From positions 811,001 to 875,000 of the forward strand of contig NZ_VISI01000002.1 of assembly GCF_007827365.1 (NCBI RefSeq): 64,000 nucleotides of DNA, read 5' to 3'. This stretch comes from Olleya sp. Hel_I_94. GTDB taxonomy: Bacteria; Bacteroidota; Bacteroidia; Flavobacteriales; Flavobacteriaceae. The notes below the pieces were generated by a model, which was given only the letters and a program-made list of their open reading frames with translations, searched no databases and was not told where the DNA came from. How positions within the stretch are numbered: position 1 is the first letter of the stretch; every line of letters starts with the position of its first letter. The translations under genes were made by a program, and so were the position numbers. Below, piece after piece: positions 43,358 through 52,544 of this stretch.

Positions 43358-44317
43358 ATGCTAAAAGCTGGTGTATTAGGTGCTGGTCACCTTGGAAAAA
43401 TTCATCTTAGATTATTAAATCAATCAGATAAATTCCAATTAGTAGGATTTTACGATGCTGATGCGGACAACGCTAAAAAAGTAGAAGCCGAATTTGGTTA
43501 CAAATATTTTGATACCATTGAAGCCTTAATTGATGCTGTAGATGTTGTAGATATTGTAACGCCTACCCTATCGCATTACGATTGTGCTAAGCAAGCTATA
43601 TCTAAAGGTAAACATATATTTATTGAAAAACCAATAACCAATACTGTGCATGAAGCCGAAAGTATTAGAGCTTTAGTTGCAGAAAATGGTGTAAAAGGTC
43701 AAGTAGGTCATGTCGAGCGTTTTAATCCTGCATTTATTGCAGTTAAAGACCAATTAGATAGTCCAATGTTTATTGAAGCGCATCGTTTAGCCGAGTTTAA
43801 CCCTCGTGGTACTGATGTACCTGTGGTTTTAGACTTAATGATTCATGACATTGATGTTATTTTAAGTGTAGTTAAATCTAAAGTTAAAAATGTATCTGCA
43901 AGCGGAGTTTCAGTGATAAGTGATACACCTGATATTGCTAATGCACGTATCGAGTTTGTTAATGGTTGTGTTGCTAATTTAACTGCCAGCCGAATTTCAC
44001 TTAAAAACATGCGTAAAACACGTTTTTTTCAACGTGATGCTTATATCTCTGTAGACTTTTTAGAGAAAAAATGTGAGGTTGTAAAAATGAAAGATGCACC
44101 CGAAACACCTGGTGATTTTGACATGGTTTTACAAAATGCAGAAGGTGTTAAAAAACAAATTTATTTTGACAACCCAGAAATAGCTGCAAACAACGCTATT
44201 TTAGACGAGTTAGAATCCTTTGCGGACGCCATAAACAATAATACAACTCCAATAGTGACCTTACACGATGGTACAGAAGCCTTACGTGTGGCCACTATGA
44301 TTATAGATCAGTTTTAA
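43358..44317 (+). CDS. Gfo/Idh/MocA-family oxidoreductase
   Basis: The protein has 319 residues from ATG 43358. TTG codons 18-21 bases upstream fall in the promoter. The Rossmann motif AGVLGAGHLGKIHLRLL is at the start, and the family EKP motif is IFIEKPIT (near 90), whose lysine is catalytic in most members. HDIDVILSVVKS near residue 165 gives the metal- or substrate-binding histidine. These enzymes oxidise or reduce sugars, inositols or biliverdin-like compounds with NAD(P). The substrate cannot be assigned. A 31-residue ORF follows closely, then hbd. Confidence 0.88.
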   Translation: MLKAGVLGAGHLGKIHLRLLNQSDKFQLVGFYDADADNAKKVEAEFGYKYFDTIEALIDAVDVVDIVTPTLSHYDCAKQAISKGKHIFIEKPITNTVHEAESIRALVAENGVKGQVGHVERFNPAFIAVKDQLDSPMFIEAHRLAEFNPRGTDVPVVLDLMIHDIDVILSVVKSKVKNVSASGVSVISDTPDIANARIEFVNGCVANLTASRISLKNMRKTRFFQRDAYISVDFLEKKCEVVKMKDAPETPGDFDMVLQNAEGVKKQIYFDNPEIAANNAILDELESFADAINNNTTPIVTLHDGTEALRVATMIIDQF

Positions 44318-44330
44318 AACCTTTTAAATT

Positions 44331-44426
44331 ATGACCAATCAAAAAGATAAAAACAAAAAATCATTACTAAAATACATTGTAGATTTTTTTGTCAACGTGC
44401 TATTTGGTGGTAAGAAAAAAAAGTAA
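44331..44426 (+). CDS. Possible 31-residue small protein
   Basis: The ORF starts at ATG 44331 and reads MTNQKDKNKKSLLKYIVDF and onward to a GGKKKK tail. It is a short hydrophobic helix (about residues 12-27) flanked by lysine-rich ends, like a small membrane-associated peptide. It sits 13 bases after the Gfo/Idh/MocA gene and 49 before hbd on the same strand, so it would be translated from their message. There is no independent evidence of coding beyond position and composition. Confidence 0.4.
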   Translation: MTNQKDKNKKSLLKYIVDFFVNVLFGGKKKK

Positions 44427-44475
44427 AACAATAATAAAAGCCCATAATTGTGGGACACAAAAACAATAAATTTTA

Positions 44476-45363
44476 ATGAAAAACATAGCAGTTATAGGTG
44501 CAGGAACAATGGGTAACGGTATTGCACATACCTTTGCACAATCTGGATTTAAAGTACAATTAATTGATATTAGTGAAGCGTCATTAAAACGCGGAATGGA
44601 TACCATCTCTAAAAATTTAGATCGCATGGTCGCTAAAGAAAAAATATCTGAAGCAGATAAAGCTGAAACTTTAAGTAATATTAGCACTTTTACTAATATT
44701 GAAGAAGGTGTTGAATATGCAAGCCTAGTTGTAGAAGCTGCAACAGAAAACTTAGATTTAAAACTAAAAATATTTAAGCAATTAGACCAAGCTTGTGGTG
44801 ATGACACGATTTTAGCGACTAACACCTCTTCTATCTCAATAACACAAATTGGAGCTGTAACCTCTAGACCTGATATGGTTATTGGAATGCATTTTATGAA
44901 TCCTGTGCCAATCATGAAATTAGTCGAAATTATTCGTGGTTATAATACAAGCGATGAAGTGACTAATACTATCATGGAATTATCTAAACAATTAGGTAAA
45001 ATACCAACTGAAGTTAATGATTATCCTGGTTTTGTTGCTAACCGTATTTTAATGCCAATGATTAACGAGTCTATTGAGACGCTATACAATGGTGTTGCTG
45101 GTGTCCAAGAAATTGACACAGTAATGAAGTTAGGTATGGCACATCCAATGGGTCCTTTGCAACTAGCAGATTTTATTGGATTAGATGTATGTCTTTCTAT
45201 TTTAAATGTCATGTACGATGGATTTAAAAACCCTAAATACGCACCATGTCCTTTATTAGTTAATATGGTTAACGCAGGAAAATTAGGTGTTAAATCTGGT
45301 GAAGGTTTTTATGATTATTCTGAAAGCAGAAAGGCAGATAAAGTATCTCAGCAATTTATATAA
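44476..45363 (+). CDS. hbd: 3-hydroxybutyryl-CoA (3-hydroxyacyl-CoA) dehydrogenase
   Basis: This NAD-dependent enzyme oxidises 3-hydroxyacyl-CoA to 3-ketoacyl-CoA in beta-oxidation or the butyrate pathway. The 295 residues match the short, single-function form. The NAD motif is IAVIGAGTMGNGIAHTF at the start. The catalytic serine and histidine are in NTSSISITQIG (near 117) and GMHFMNPVPIMKLVEII (near 138), and the C-terminal domain starts at DYPGFVANRI (near 183). It ends at a terminator. No thiolase or enoyl-CoA hydratase gene is adjacent. Confidence 0.93.
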   Translation: MKNIAVIGAGTMGNGIAHTFAQSGFKVQLIDISEASLKRGMDTISKNLDRMVAKEKISEADKAETLSNISTFTNIEEGVEYASLVVEAATENLDLKLKIFKQLDQACGDDTILATNTSSISITQIGAVTSRPDMVIGMHFMNPVPIMKLVEIIRGYNTSDEVTNTIMELSKQLGKIPTEVNDYPGFVANRILMPMINESIETLYNGVAGVQEIDTVMKLGMAHPMGPLQLADFIGLDVCLSILNVMYDGFKNPKYAPCPLLVNMVNAGKLGVKSGEGFYDYSESRKADKVSQQFI

Positions 45364-45365
45364 AT

Positions 45366-45430
45366 AACAATAAAAGGCATATTTAGATTAACAGTTTTAA
45401 CCTGCAATCTTATGCCTTTTATTGTTTTTA
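45366..45430 (+). terminator. Terminator after hbd
   Basis: 16-base arms (45366-45381 and 45411-45426) pair perfectly around a 29-base loop and are followed by T-rich DNA. It overlaps an in-frame ATG at 45422 that would otherwise be an early start for the next gene. Confidence 0.7.
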
Positions 45431-45475
45431 AAGTTTACCAACTGTCTAATCTTTCTTGATTTATTTGCAATAACA

Positions 45476-46714
45476 ATGACTAAAATATTACCATTTAAAG
45501 CGGTTAGACCTACTAGAGATAAGGTTAGTTTAGTAGCCTCACGCTCCTATCAAAGTTATACGCAACCCGAAAGAGAAGCACGTTTAGACCATAATCCATT
45601 TTCGTTTTTACACATTGTAAATCCTGGTTACAAATACGATAAAGAAATCTCTGGAGAAGCACGTTATAAGTTAGTTAAAAACAGATATTCTGAATTTAAA
45701 GAAGATGGTGTATTTAAGCAAGATCAAAAACCTTGTTTTTACATTTACAAAATAGTAGATCGCGATTCTCAAGTATTTAATGGTATTGTTGCAGCTGCTA
45801 GCGTAGACGATTATAACAATAATATTATTAAAAAACATGAGGATACTATCGCTTCTCGCGAAACCGTTTTTAAAGACTATTTAAAAACCGTTGGTTTTAA
45901 TGCAGAACCTGTACTACTAACCTATCCTGATAATGATACTATCTCTAAAATTATAACCGAAAAACAAAAAGAGCGTGCCGAGTTTGAGTTTACAACAACA
46001 TACAGAGACACGCACTATTTATGGTTAATTGAAGACGACACAGACATCCAAGCTATTACAACTAATTTTAGCAAAATGCCAACGTTGTACATTGCAGATG
46101 GACATCATAGGTCTGCCTCTTCTCAATTACTTTGTGAGGATTTAAAAAACGAAAACAAAAATCATTCTGGTCAAGAAAGCTATAACTTTTTTATGAGTTA
46201 TTTAATTTCGGAATCCGAATTACGCATACACGAGTTTAACCGTTTAGTAAAAGATTTAAATGGCTTAACTAAAGAAGAATTTTTAATTCAACTAGATACC
46301 GTTTATCGTATTGAAAATAGAGGATTAACACCTTACCAACCCTCAAAATCACATCACTTTAGTATGTATTTAGATGGCGAATTTTACTCGTTATACTTAA
46401 GAAAAACAGAATATACATTTGATACGTCTTTGGACGAATTGGATGCACAAGTACTTTTTAAAACTATATTACAACCTATTTTAGGAATCACAGATTTACG
46501 CAACGATAATCGCATACATTACCTTAGTGGTAAAAAAGATATTGTAAATTTAAAAAGTAAAGTGGATAGTAAAGAATTTACTGTTGGTTTTGGTATGATT
46601 CCTGCAACAATTTCTCAGATGAAGCAAATTGCAGACGACGGATTAACAATGCCACCAAAAAGTACTTATATCGAGCCTAAAATTAGAAGTGGTGTTACTA
46701 TTTACGAGTTTTAA
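45476..46714 (+). CDS. DUF1015-family protein
   Basis: The protein has 412 residues from ATG 45476. The in-frame ATG 54 bases upstream lies inside the hbd terminator and is rejected. The DUF1015 blocks are ILPFKAVRPTRDKVSLVASR (start), NPFSFLHIVNPGY (near 43), YIADGHHRSASSQ (near 212) and GFGMIPATISQMK (near 382). The HH-R motif resembles a nucleotide- or phosphate-binding site, and the family is sometimes placed near ParB/SerK-like kinases. The order DUF1015, yggS and exonuclease on one strand suggests a conserved operon. A TTATTTG -7-like box lies at 45461-45467. Confidence 0.85.
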   Translation: MTKILPFKAVRPTRDKVSLVASRSYQSYTQPEREARLDHNPFSFLHIVNPGYKYDKEISGEARYKLVKNRYSEFKEDGVFKQDQKPCFYIYKIVDRDSQVFNGIVAAASVDDYNNNIIKKHEDTIASRETVFKDYLKTVGFNAEPVLLTYPDNDTISKIITEKQKERAEFEFTTTYRDTHYLWLIEDDTDIQAITTNFSKMPTLYIADGHHRSASSQLLCEDLKNENKNHSGQESYNFFMSYLISESELRIHEFNRLVKDLNGLTKEEFLIQLDTVYRIENRGLTPYQPSKSHHFSMYLDGEFYSLYLRKTEYTFDTSLDELDAQVLFKTILQPILGITDLRNDNRIHYLSGKKDIVNLKSKVDSKEFTVGFGMIPATISQMKQIADDGLTMPPKSTYIEPKIRSGVTIYEF

Positions 46715-46731
46715 GTAAAAAAATAAAGCAA

Positions 46732-47391
46732 ATGTCAATTAAACAAAACCTAAATCAAATACAAGCTACACTTCCTAAACATGTAACTTTAGTTGCGGTT
46801 TCTAAAACAAAACCTGTTAGTGATTTAATGGAAGCCTACAACGCTGGTCAACGCATTTTTGGAGAAAATAAAATCCAAGAAATGGCAGACAAATATCAAG
46901 AAATGCCAAAGGACATTAAATGGCATTTGATTGGTCACGTACAAACTAATAAAGTAAAGTATATGGCTGAGTTTGTAGATTTAATACATGGTGTGGAGAG
47001 CTTTAAATTACTTAAAGAAATTAATAAACAAGCTAAAAAGCACGAAAGAAGCATCGATTGTTTGCTTCAAATTAAAATAGCATCGGAAGATTCTAAATTT
47101 GGAATGTCTATACCAGACGCAACTAGCTTACTTAAATCTGAAGAATTTTCAGCTTTAACTAATATTAATGTTATTGGCGTGATGGGAATGGCTACATTTA
47201 CTGAAGACCAAAATCAGATTAAACAAGAATTTGATTTACTTAAAACTACCTTTGATTCGCTTCAAAAATTGCATCCTAGTTTAAAGACAATTAGTATGGG
47301 AATGAGTGGTGATTATCAATTAGCAATAGATTGTGGTAGCACAATGGTTAGAGTGGGAAGTAGTATATTTGGTGCTAGAAATTATAATTAA
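46732..47391 (+). CDS. PLP homeostasis protein, YggS family
   Basis: The protein has 219 residues. The PLP-binding lysine is in LVAVSKTKPVSDLMEAYN (near residue 26), followed by FGENKIQEM (near 43) and the phosphate-binding end SMGMSGDYQLAIDCGSTMVRVG (near 187). YggS/PLPBP proteins carry PLP without a known catalytic reaction and keep PLP and amino-acid pools in balance. It lies 17 bases after DUF1015 and 11 bases before the exonuclease start. Confidence 0.93.
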   Translation: MSIKQNLNQIQATLPKHVTLVAVSKTKPVSDLMEAYNAGQRIFGENKIQEMADKYQEMPKDIKWHLIGHVQTNKVKYMAEFVDLIHGVESFKLLKEINKQAKKHERSIDCLLQIKIASEDSKFGMSIPDATSLLKSEEFSALTNINVIGVMGMATFTEDQNQIKQEFDLLKTTFDSLQKLHPSLKTISMGMSGDYQLAIDCGSTMVRVGSSIFGARNYN

Positions 47392-47402
47392 AAACAAACT
47401 TT

Positions 47403-48764
47403 ATTTACACAATAGTCGACATAGAAACCACTGGTGGTAAGTTTAATGAAGAAGGAATAACCGAAATTGCTATCTACAAATTTGATGGTCATGAGGTTGT
47501 AGACCAGTTTATAAGTTTAGTAAATCCAGAACGAGAGATTCAACCCTTTGTGGTTAATCTTACAGGTATAAATAGCAAGATGCTTAAAAATGCGCCTAAA
47601 TTTTACGAGATAGCTAAGCGAATCGTTGAAATTACAGAAGACACTATTTTGGTGGCTCACAATGCGCAATTTGATTATCGTATCTTAAAAACCGAGTTTA
47701 AACGTCTTGGATTTCCTTTTAAAAGACAAACCCTTTGTACGGTTGAGTTGTCTAAAGATTTAATTCCTGATCAAAAATCTTACAGTTTAGGTAAACTAGT
47801 TAGATCATTGGGTATACCTGTAACAGATAGGCATCGTGCATCTGGAGATGCTTTAGCAACCGTTAAACTTTTTAAATTACTTCTTGCCAAGGACACCAAC
47901 AAAACAATTATTAAGGAGTCTATTAAAAAAGAACCAAAATTCCAGATGGAGCCTAGGTTAATAGATATTATTGATAATTTAACCTCTGTTACTGGAGTTT
48001 ACTACATGTACAAAGCAGATGGTGAGTTAATCTATATTGGAAAAAGTAAGAACATAAAAAATCGCGTTAATCAACATTTTACTGGTACTACACCAAAGTC
48101 CAAGAAAATGCAAACTCAAGTAGCAGCTGTAAAATATGAAGCTACAGGAAGTGAATTAGTGGCGCTTTTAAAAGAAAGCGAAGAGATTAAGCGTAATAAA
48201 CCTATATTAAATAGAGCTTTGCGCAGAAGTATTTTTACACATGCACTATACAGTTTTATAGACGATAACGGTTATATTAATCTTACTATTGATAAAGCAG
48301 ATGGTAGAAAACCTTGCATAACAACCTTTAGCACTAGACAAAGTGGACGTCATTTTTTAGAAAAAATGGTCGAACAATTTAATTTGTGTCAAAAACTATC
48401 AGGTATTTATAAAACCAAAACCAGTTGCTTCCATTACGAAGTAAAAACATGTGCAGGTGCATGCATACAACAGGAATCTCCAGAGGATTATAATAAACGT
48501 GTACAAGAATTATTAGATAAATACAGCTACAATAACAAAAACATGGTTATTATTGATCGTGGTCGAGAGGTGGATGAGCGTAGTGCCATTTTAATTCAGA
48601 ATGGAATATTTAAAGGTTTTGGCTTTTATAATTTAAATTACCAAATTAATAATTTAGACATTCTAGAGTCTATCATTACTCCAATGGAGAATAATAGAGA
48701 TCAACAACACATTATACAAAGTTACCTAAGAAAAAATAAACGTATAAAAATTATAGATTTATAA
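47403..48764 (+). CDS. DnaQ-like exonuclease fused to GIY-YIG nuclease; probable ATT start
   Basis: The protein has 453 residues when started at ATT 47403. The frame opens YTIVDIETTGGKFNEEGITE, giving the exonuclease I motif (D6, E8). Exo II is AHNAQFDYRIL and Exo III is HRASGDALATV, so all DEDDh residues are present. A GIY-YIG domain follows (about 197-280: GVYYMYKADGELIYIGKSKN), then a UvrC/Cho-like tail with cysteine pairs. No ATG, GTG or TTG precedes GTG 47550 in this frame, and starting there would delete the DxE catalytic motif. It is probably a repair nuclease similar to Cho or PolIII-epsilon/UvrC fusions. It overlaps the next gene by one base. Confidence 0.85.
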   Translation: MYTIVDIETTGGKFNEEGITEIAIYKFDGHEVVDQFISLVNPEREIQPFVVNLTGINSKMLKNAPKFYEIAKRIVEITEDTILVAHNAQFDYRILKTEFKRLGFPFKRQTLCTVELSKDLIPDQKSYSLGKLVRSLGIPVTDRHRASGDALATVKLFKLLLAKDTNKTIIKESIKKEPKFQMEPRLIDIIDNLTSVTGVYYMYKADGELIYIGKSKNIKNRVNQHFTGTTPKSKKMQTQVAAVKYEATGSELVALLKESEEIKRNKPILNRALRRSIFTHALYSFIDDNGYINLTIDKADGRKPCITTFSTRQSGRHFLEKMVEQFNLCQKLSGIYKTKTSCFHYEVKTCAGACIQQESPEDYNKRVQELLDKYSYNNKNMVIIDRGREVDERSAILIQNGIFKGFGFYNLNYQINNLDILESIITPMENNRDQQHIIQSYLRKNKRIKIIDL

Positions 48765-50722
48765 TGAAAAAAATATTTCTTATTACGCTACTCTTTTCAA
48801 AATTTTTAGTAGCTCAAAGCCAATTTAATACTGAAAATTTAACGACGACAAGAGCTGATTTAGAATTAAATGAATTTAAGCAAGACACCACTGCAAATGC
48901 CATAGTACTTTATGAATATGGAGATGCCGAAATTCATAAAAAAACGTTCAACTTAGTTTTAGACTATAAGAAAAAAGTTAAAATTTTAAACCGTAACGGA
49001 TTTGACCAAGCCAATATTGAGGTTTATTTATATAATTCTGATAGAAAATCAGAAAAAATCACAAACTTAGTTGCAACAACAACCAATATTGAAGATGGTA
49101 AAGTTACCCGAATTAACTTAGATCCTTCTCAAGTATTTGAAGAAAAGGTTAACGATAATTACACCATATTTAAGTTTGTTTTACCTAATATAAAAGAAGG
49201 ATCTGTTATTACATATAGCTACACCTTTGAAAGCCCATTTTTATTCAATTTTAACTCATGGAAATTTCAAGAAGACATACCAAAGCTATACAGCGAGTAC
49301 AATACTAGCATACCAGGAAACTACGATTATAATATAAAGCTTGTAGGAGAGCTTAAGTTAAGCGTCAATCAAAGTGATATAAAAAAATACTGTATCCAAT
49401 TAGACAATGGTGCAAGTGCGGACTGTACAATAGGTAAGTATGTAATGAAAGACATACCTGCTTTTATAGAAGAGGATTACACGACTGCTTCTAAAAATTA
49501 TATTTCTAGAATGGAATATGAATTAAAAGTAATTAAAGGCTTTGATGGCTCTGTACAAAACATTACCAAAACATGGGAAACTGCGGATGATGAACTTAAA
49601 CAAAATGAAGATTTTGGAAAACAACTAAAAAAAGAAAGTCTAGTAAAAAAACTAATAGACCAAACCTTATTGGATCAAAAAAGTGATTTAGATAAAGCTA
49701 AATACATTTTTAATTATGTTAAAAATAATTATACTTGGAATGGCTATTATCGAATTTTTAAAGATGTGTCCATTAAAGATATTATTGAGCAAAAAACAGG
49801 TAATGTAGCCGAAATCAACCTACTTCTGTATAACCTTTTGAAAAGACATGATATAGTAACCTATCCTGTTTTAATTTCTACAAGAGAAAACGGATTTATC
49901 ACTACACTTTATCCTGTAATTTCAGAATTTAATTATGTGATTTTAAGAGCCGAAATTGATGGAAAATCTTATTTTTTAGATGCAACAGACCCTTTATTAG
50001 TCTTTGGACAAATTCCATTTAAATGTTTAAATGAGTATGGTCGCGAAATGGATTTTGACAATGATAGTCGTTGGATAGACCTAAACACTAATATTAATTC
50101 TACAACACAACATAAAGTTAATATCACAATTAATGATGATAATACCTTTACTGGAACATTAACAACAACAAAATTAGGATATGATGCTTTGGATGCGCGT
50201 CAATTGTACAAAAAAAACAATCTTAATAATTTAAAGTACTTCAGAGAAAAATATCCTGATTTAACTTTTGAAAATAGTCAAGTAGACACAAATAAAAACG
50301 ATAAAGCAATATATACCGAGACCATATCAATATCAGGTCCATTAACTGTAATTGGTGATAAAATATACTTGGACCCTTTTATATTTAAATTTTTTACAAA
50401 AAACCCTTTACAGCTTAATACAAGGACATATCCTATTGATTTTGGATATAAAAACAACCTTATTTATTACATTCAAATTGACACAAATGATAAGTATAAA
50501 ATTGTTGATAAGCCTCTAGATAAAACTATTGAATTATCTAATAACTCTGGCTTACTTAATTTTTTAACTCAACCAAAAAATGGTAACATTGATTTATCTT
50601 TTAGGATTAATTTTTACAATACAATTTACCCAACTAATTACTATACTGAACTAAAATCTTTTTTTAGCAACATTGTAAATATTCAAAATAACTCGGTTAT
50701 AGTTTTAGAAAAAAATATCTAA
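48764..50722 (+). CDS. DUF3857/transglutaminase-like secreted protein
   Basis: The protein has 652 residues. The signal peptide ends near residue 19 (FLVAQSQ). Residues about 50-200 are the DUF3857 region (FNLVLDYKKKVKILNRNGFDQ; VLPNIKEGSVITYSY). A transglutaminase-like core follows near 310-400 (KAKYIFNYVKNNYTWNGYYR; NLLLYNLLKRHDIVTYPVLI; YFLDATDP), in which asparagine stands where a catalytic cysteine would be expected, so it may be inactive. The C-terminal part is DUF3858-like. It is a periplasmic or surface protein of unknown role. Its ATG overlaps the exonuclease stop. Confidence 0.8.
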   Translation: MKKIFLITLLFSKFLVAQSQFNTENLTTTRADLELNEFKQDTTANAIVLYEYGDAEIHKKTFNLVLDYKKKVKILNRNGFDQANIEVYLYNSDRKSEKITNLVATTTNIEDGKVTRINLDPSQVFEEKVNDNYTIFKFVLPNIKEGSVITYSYTFESPFLFNFNSWKFQEDIPKLYSEYNTSIPGNYDYNIKLVGELKLSVNQSDIKKYCIQLDNGASADCTIGKYVMKDIPAFIEEDYTTASKNYISRMEYELKVIKGFDGSVQNITKTWETADDELKQNEDFGKQLKKESLVKKLIDQTLLDQKSDLDKAKYIFNYVKNNYTWNGYYRIFKDVSIKDIIEQKTGNVAEINLLLYNLLKRHDIVTYPVLISTRENGFITTLYPVISEFNYVILRAEIDGKSYFLDATDPLLVFGQIPFKCLNEYGREMDFDNDSRWIDLNTNINSTTQHKVNITINDDNTFTGTLTTTKLGYDALDARQLYKKNNLNNLKYFREKYPDLTFENSQVDTNKNDKAIYTETISISGPLTVIGDKIYLDPFIFKFFTKNPLQLNTRTYPIDFGYKNNLIYYIQIDTNDKYKIVDKPLDKTIELSNNSGLLNFLTQPKNGNIDLSFRINFYNTIYPTNYYTELKSFFSNIVNIQNNSVIVLEKNI

Positions 50723-50745
50723 TGTTTATTTAGTATTTTTACCAC

Positions 50746-51606
50746 ATGAGCCCAACAAAAGATAAAACTTATTGGAAAGATAAACTTCATGAAATTATTT
50801 ATGAAGCAGACACGCCTGCTGGTAAGTTTTTTGACGTCGTTTTACTTATTTTAATTTTAGCTAGTATACTACTAGTTATGTTAGAAAGTGTAAATCACAT
50901 TGATAAAAAGTACCACAACGCGTTATATGTTGGAGAGTGGATTATAACTATCTTTTTTAGTATCGAATATATTTTACGCATAATTACAGTAAAAAAGCCA
51001 TTTAAATACATCTTTAGCTTTTACGGTATTTTAGATTTACTATCCACAATACCAATGTACATCTCGTTTATTTTTGCAGGATCACATGCCTTAGTTACTC
51101 TTAGAGCGTTACGCTTACTACGTGTTTTTAGAATACTTAAATTAGCAAGATATCTTGGAGCTTCAAACCAATTAAGAGACTCTATTATTGCTAGTCGTGT
51201 AAAGATATTTGTGTTTTTATTTGCTGTATTAATATCGTCCGTAATTTTTGGAACCATTATGTATTTGGTCGAAGGTGAAGATAACGGATTTACAAACATC
51301 CCAAAAAGCGTCTATTGGTGTATTGTTACATTAACTACAGTTGGTTTTGGGGATATTGCACCACAAACTGCACTTGGACAATTTATTACCACTATTATCA
51401 TGATTTTAGGTTATGGTATTATAGCAGTACCTACAGGAATTGTGTCTGCAGAATATTCTAAAAGCTTAAAGAAATCTGAGGACCAACCCTCTAATCCAAC
51501 AAGTAAAAAACTAAATTTAAATACACAAAGATGCTCTAATTGTCATGAAGACAATCATGACGATGATGCCAACTTTTGCAGAGTTTGTGGTAACAACCTA
51601 CACTAA
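50746..51606 (+). CDS. Voltage-gated-type potassium channel with a C-terminal zinc ribbon
   Basis: The protein has 286 residues. There are six helices: S1 near 28, an arginine-rich S4 ALVTLRALRLLRVFRILKLA (near 115), and a pore with the selectivity filter TLTTVGFGD (near 200) before S6. This is the 6TM Kch/KvAP-like ion-transporter plan. After S6 a linker leads to CSNCHEDNHDDDANFCRVC (near 262-280), a CxxC-CxxC zinc ribbon that is not part of the channel core and may be a regulatory tail. It lies in the inner membrane. miaA follows within 24 bases. Confidence 0.9.
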   Translation: MSPTKDKTYWKDKLHEIIYEADTPAGKFFDVVLLILILASILLVMLESVNHIDKKYHNALYVGEWIITIFFSIEYILRIITVKKPFKYIFSFYGILDLLSTIPMYISFIFAGSHALVTLRALRLLRVFRILKLARYLGASNQLRDSIIASRVKIFVFLFAVLISSVIFGTIMYLVEGEDNGFTNIPKSVYWCIVTLTTVGFGDIAPQTALGQFITTIIMILGYGIIAVPTGIVSAEYSKSLKKSEDQPSNPTSKKLNLNTQRCSNCHEDNHDDDANFCRVCGNNLH

Positions 51607-51629
51607 ACAATTACTTAATTACAATAAAT

Positions 51630-52544
51630 TTGAAACACGCTAACAAATATTTAATCTCAATTGTTGGACCAACTGCTATTGGTAAAACTGCACTTAGTAT
51701 TAAGTTGGCTAATCATTTTAATACCCAAATAGTATCTGCAGATTCAAGACAGTTTTTTAAAGAAATGAGTATTGGTACTGCTGCTCCTACAGCAGAAGAA
51801 TTAGCAGCTGCTAAACATTATTTTATACATAATAAATCTATAACAGAAGACTATAATGTTGGTGCTTTTGAAAAAGAAGCAATCGACTGCATAACAAACC
51901 TACACAAAACTAATGACGTTGTTATAATGGTTGGTGGTTCTGGATTATATGTTGATGCTGTCACTAACGGTTTAGATTATTTTCCTGAGGTTGATAAAAA
52001 GATAAGAGAGCAACTAAATAAACAATTAGACACGGAAGGTTTGGAAACACTTCAGCTTAAGCTGAAAACTTTAGATGAGCAATCCTATAACACCATAAAA
52101 ATTGATAATCCACAACGTGTCATTCGTGCTTTAGAAATTTGTATTGGCAGTGGACAACCCTATTCTTCCTTTTTAAATAAAGCTAAAAACCAAAGACCCT
52201 TTAAAACAATTACCATAGGACTTGAGGCTGATCGTGATGTTATTTACGACAGAATTAACAAGCGAGTAGATATAATGGTTGCTAATGGGTTGATTAGAGA
52301 AGTAGAGTCCTTACTTCCCTTTAAAAATCTAAACAGCCTTAACACTGTTGGCTACAAAGAAATTTTTAATTACTTAGATACGACTTGGACATTAGATTTT
52401 GCTATTTCTGAAATTAAGAAAAACTCTAGACGGTTTGCAAAACGCCAATTAACTTGGTTTAGAAGAAAACCTGAAACCCTTTGGTTTGACTATCAAACAC
52501 CATTGAGCGCTATAATTACTAAAATAGAATCTGAGATAGAATGA
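51630..52544 (+). CDS. miaA: tRNA dimethylallyltransferase
   Basis: MiaA adds the dimethylallyl group to A37 of tRNAs reading UNN codons. The 304 residues have the P-loop IVGPTAIGKTALSI (near 11), the tRNA-recognition segment SADSRQFFKEMSIGTAAPT (near 36), VGGSGLYVDAV (near 103) and the RFAKRQLTWFR C-terminal signature (near 270). The start codon is TTG 51630. The next gene overlaps its end by four bases. Confidence 0.95.
   Translation: MKHANKYLISIVGPTAIGKTALSIKLANHFNTQIVSADSRQFFKEMSIGTAAPTAEELAAAKHYFIHNKSITEDYNVGAFEKEAIDCITNLHKTNDVVIMVGGSGLYVDAVTNGLDYFPEVDKKIREQLNKQLDTEGLETLQLKLKTLDEQSYNTIKIDNPQRVIRALEICIGSGQPYSSFLNKAKNQRPFKTITIGLEADRDVIYDRINKRVDIMVANGLIREVESLLPFKNLNSLNTVGYKEIFNYLDTTWTLDFAISEIKKNSRRFAKRQLTWFRRKPETLWFDYQTPLSAIITKIESEIE

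Noticed and set aside
44400..44915. 171-residue minus-strand ORF opposite hbd
   Set aside because: It lies antisense to the Rossmann domain of hbd and would also cover the small 31-residue ORF. No recognisable domain.
48764..50722. Active transglutaminase
   Set aside because: The fold is suggested by context, but the position expected to hold the catalytic cysteine (in the NLLLYNLL segment) is not cysteine, so I do not assign the activity.
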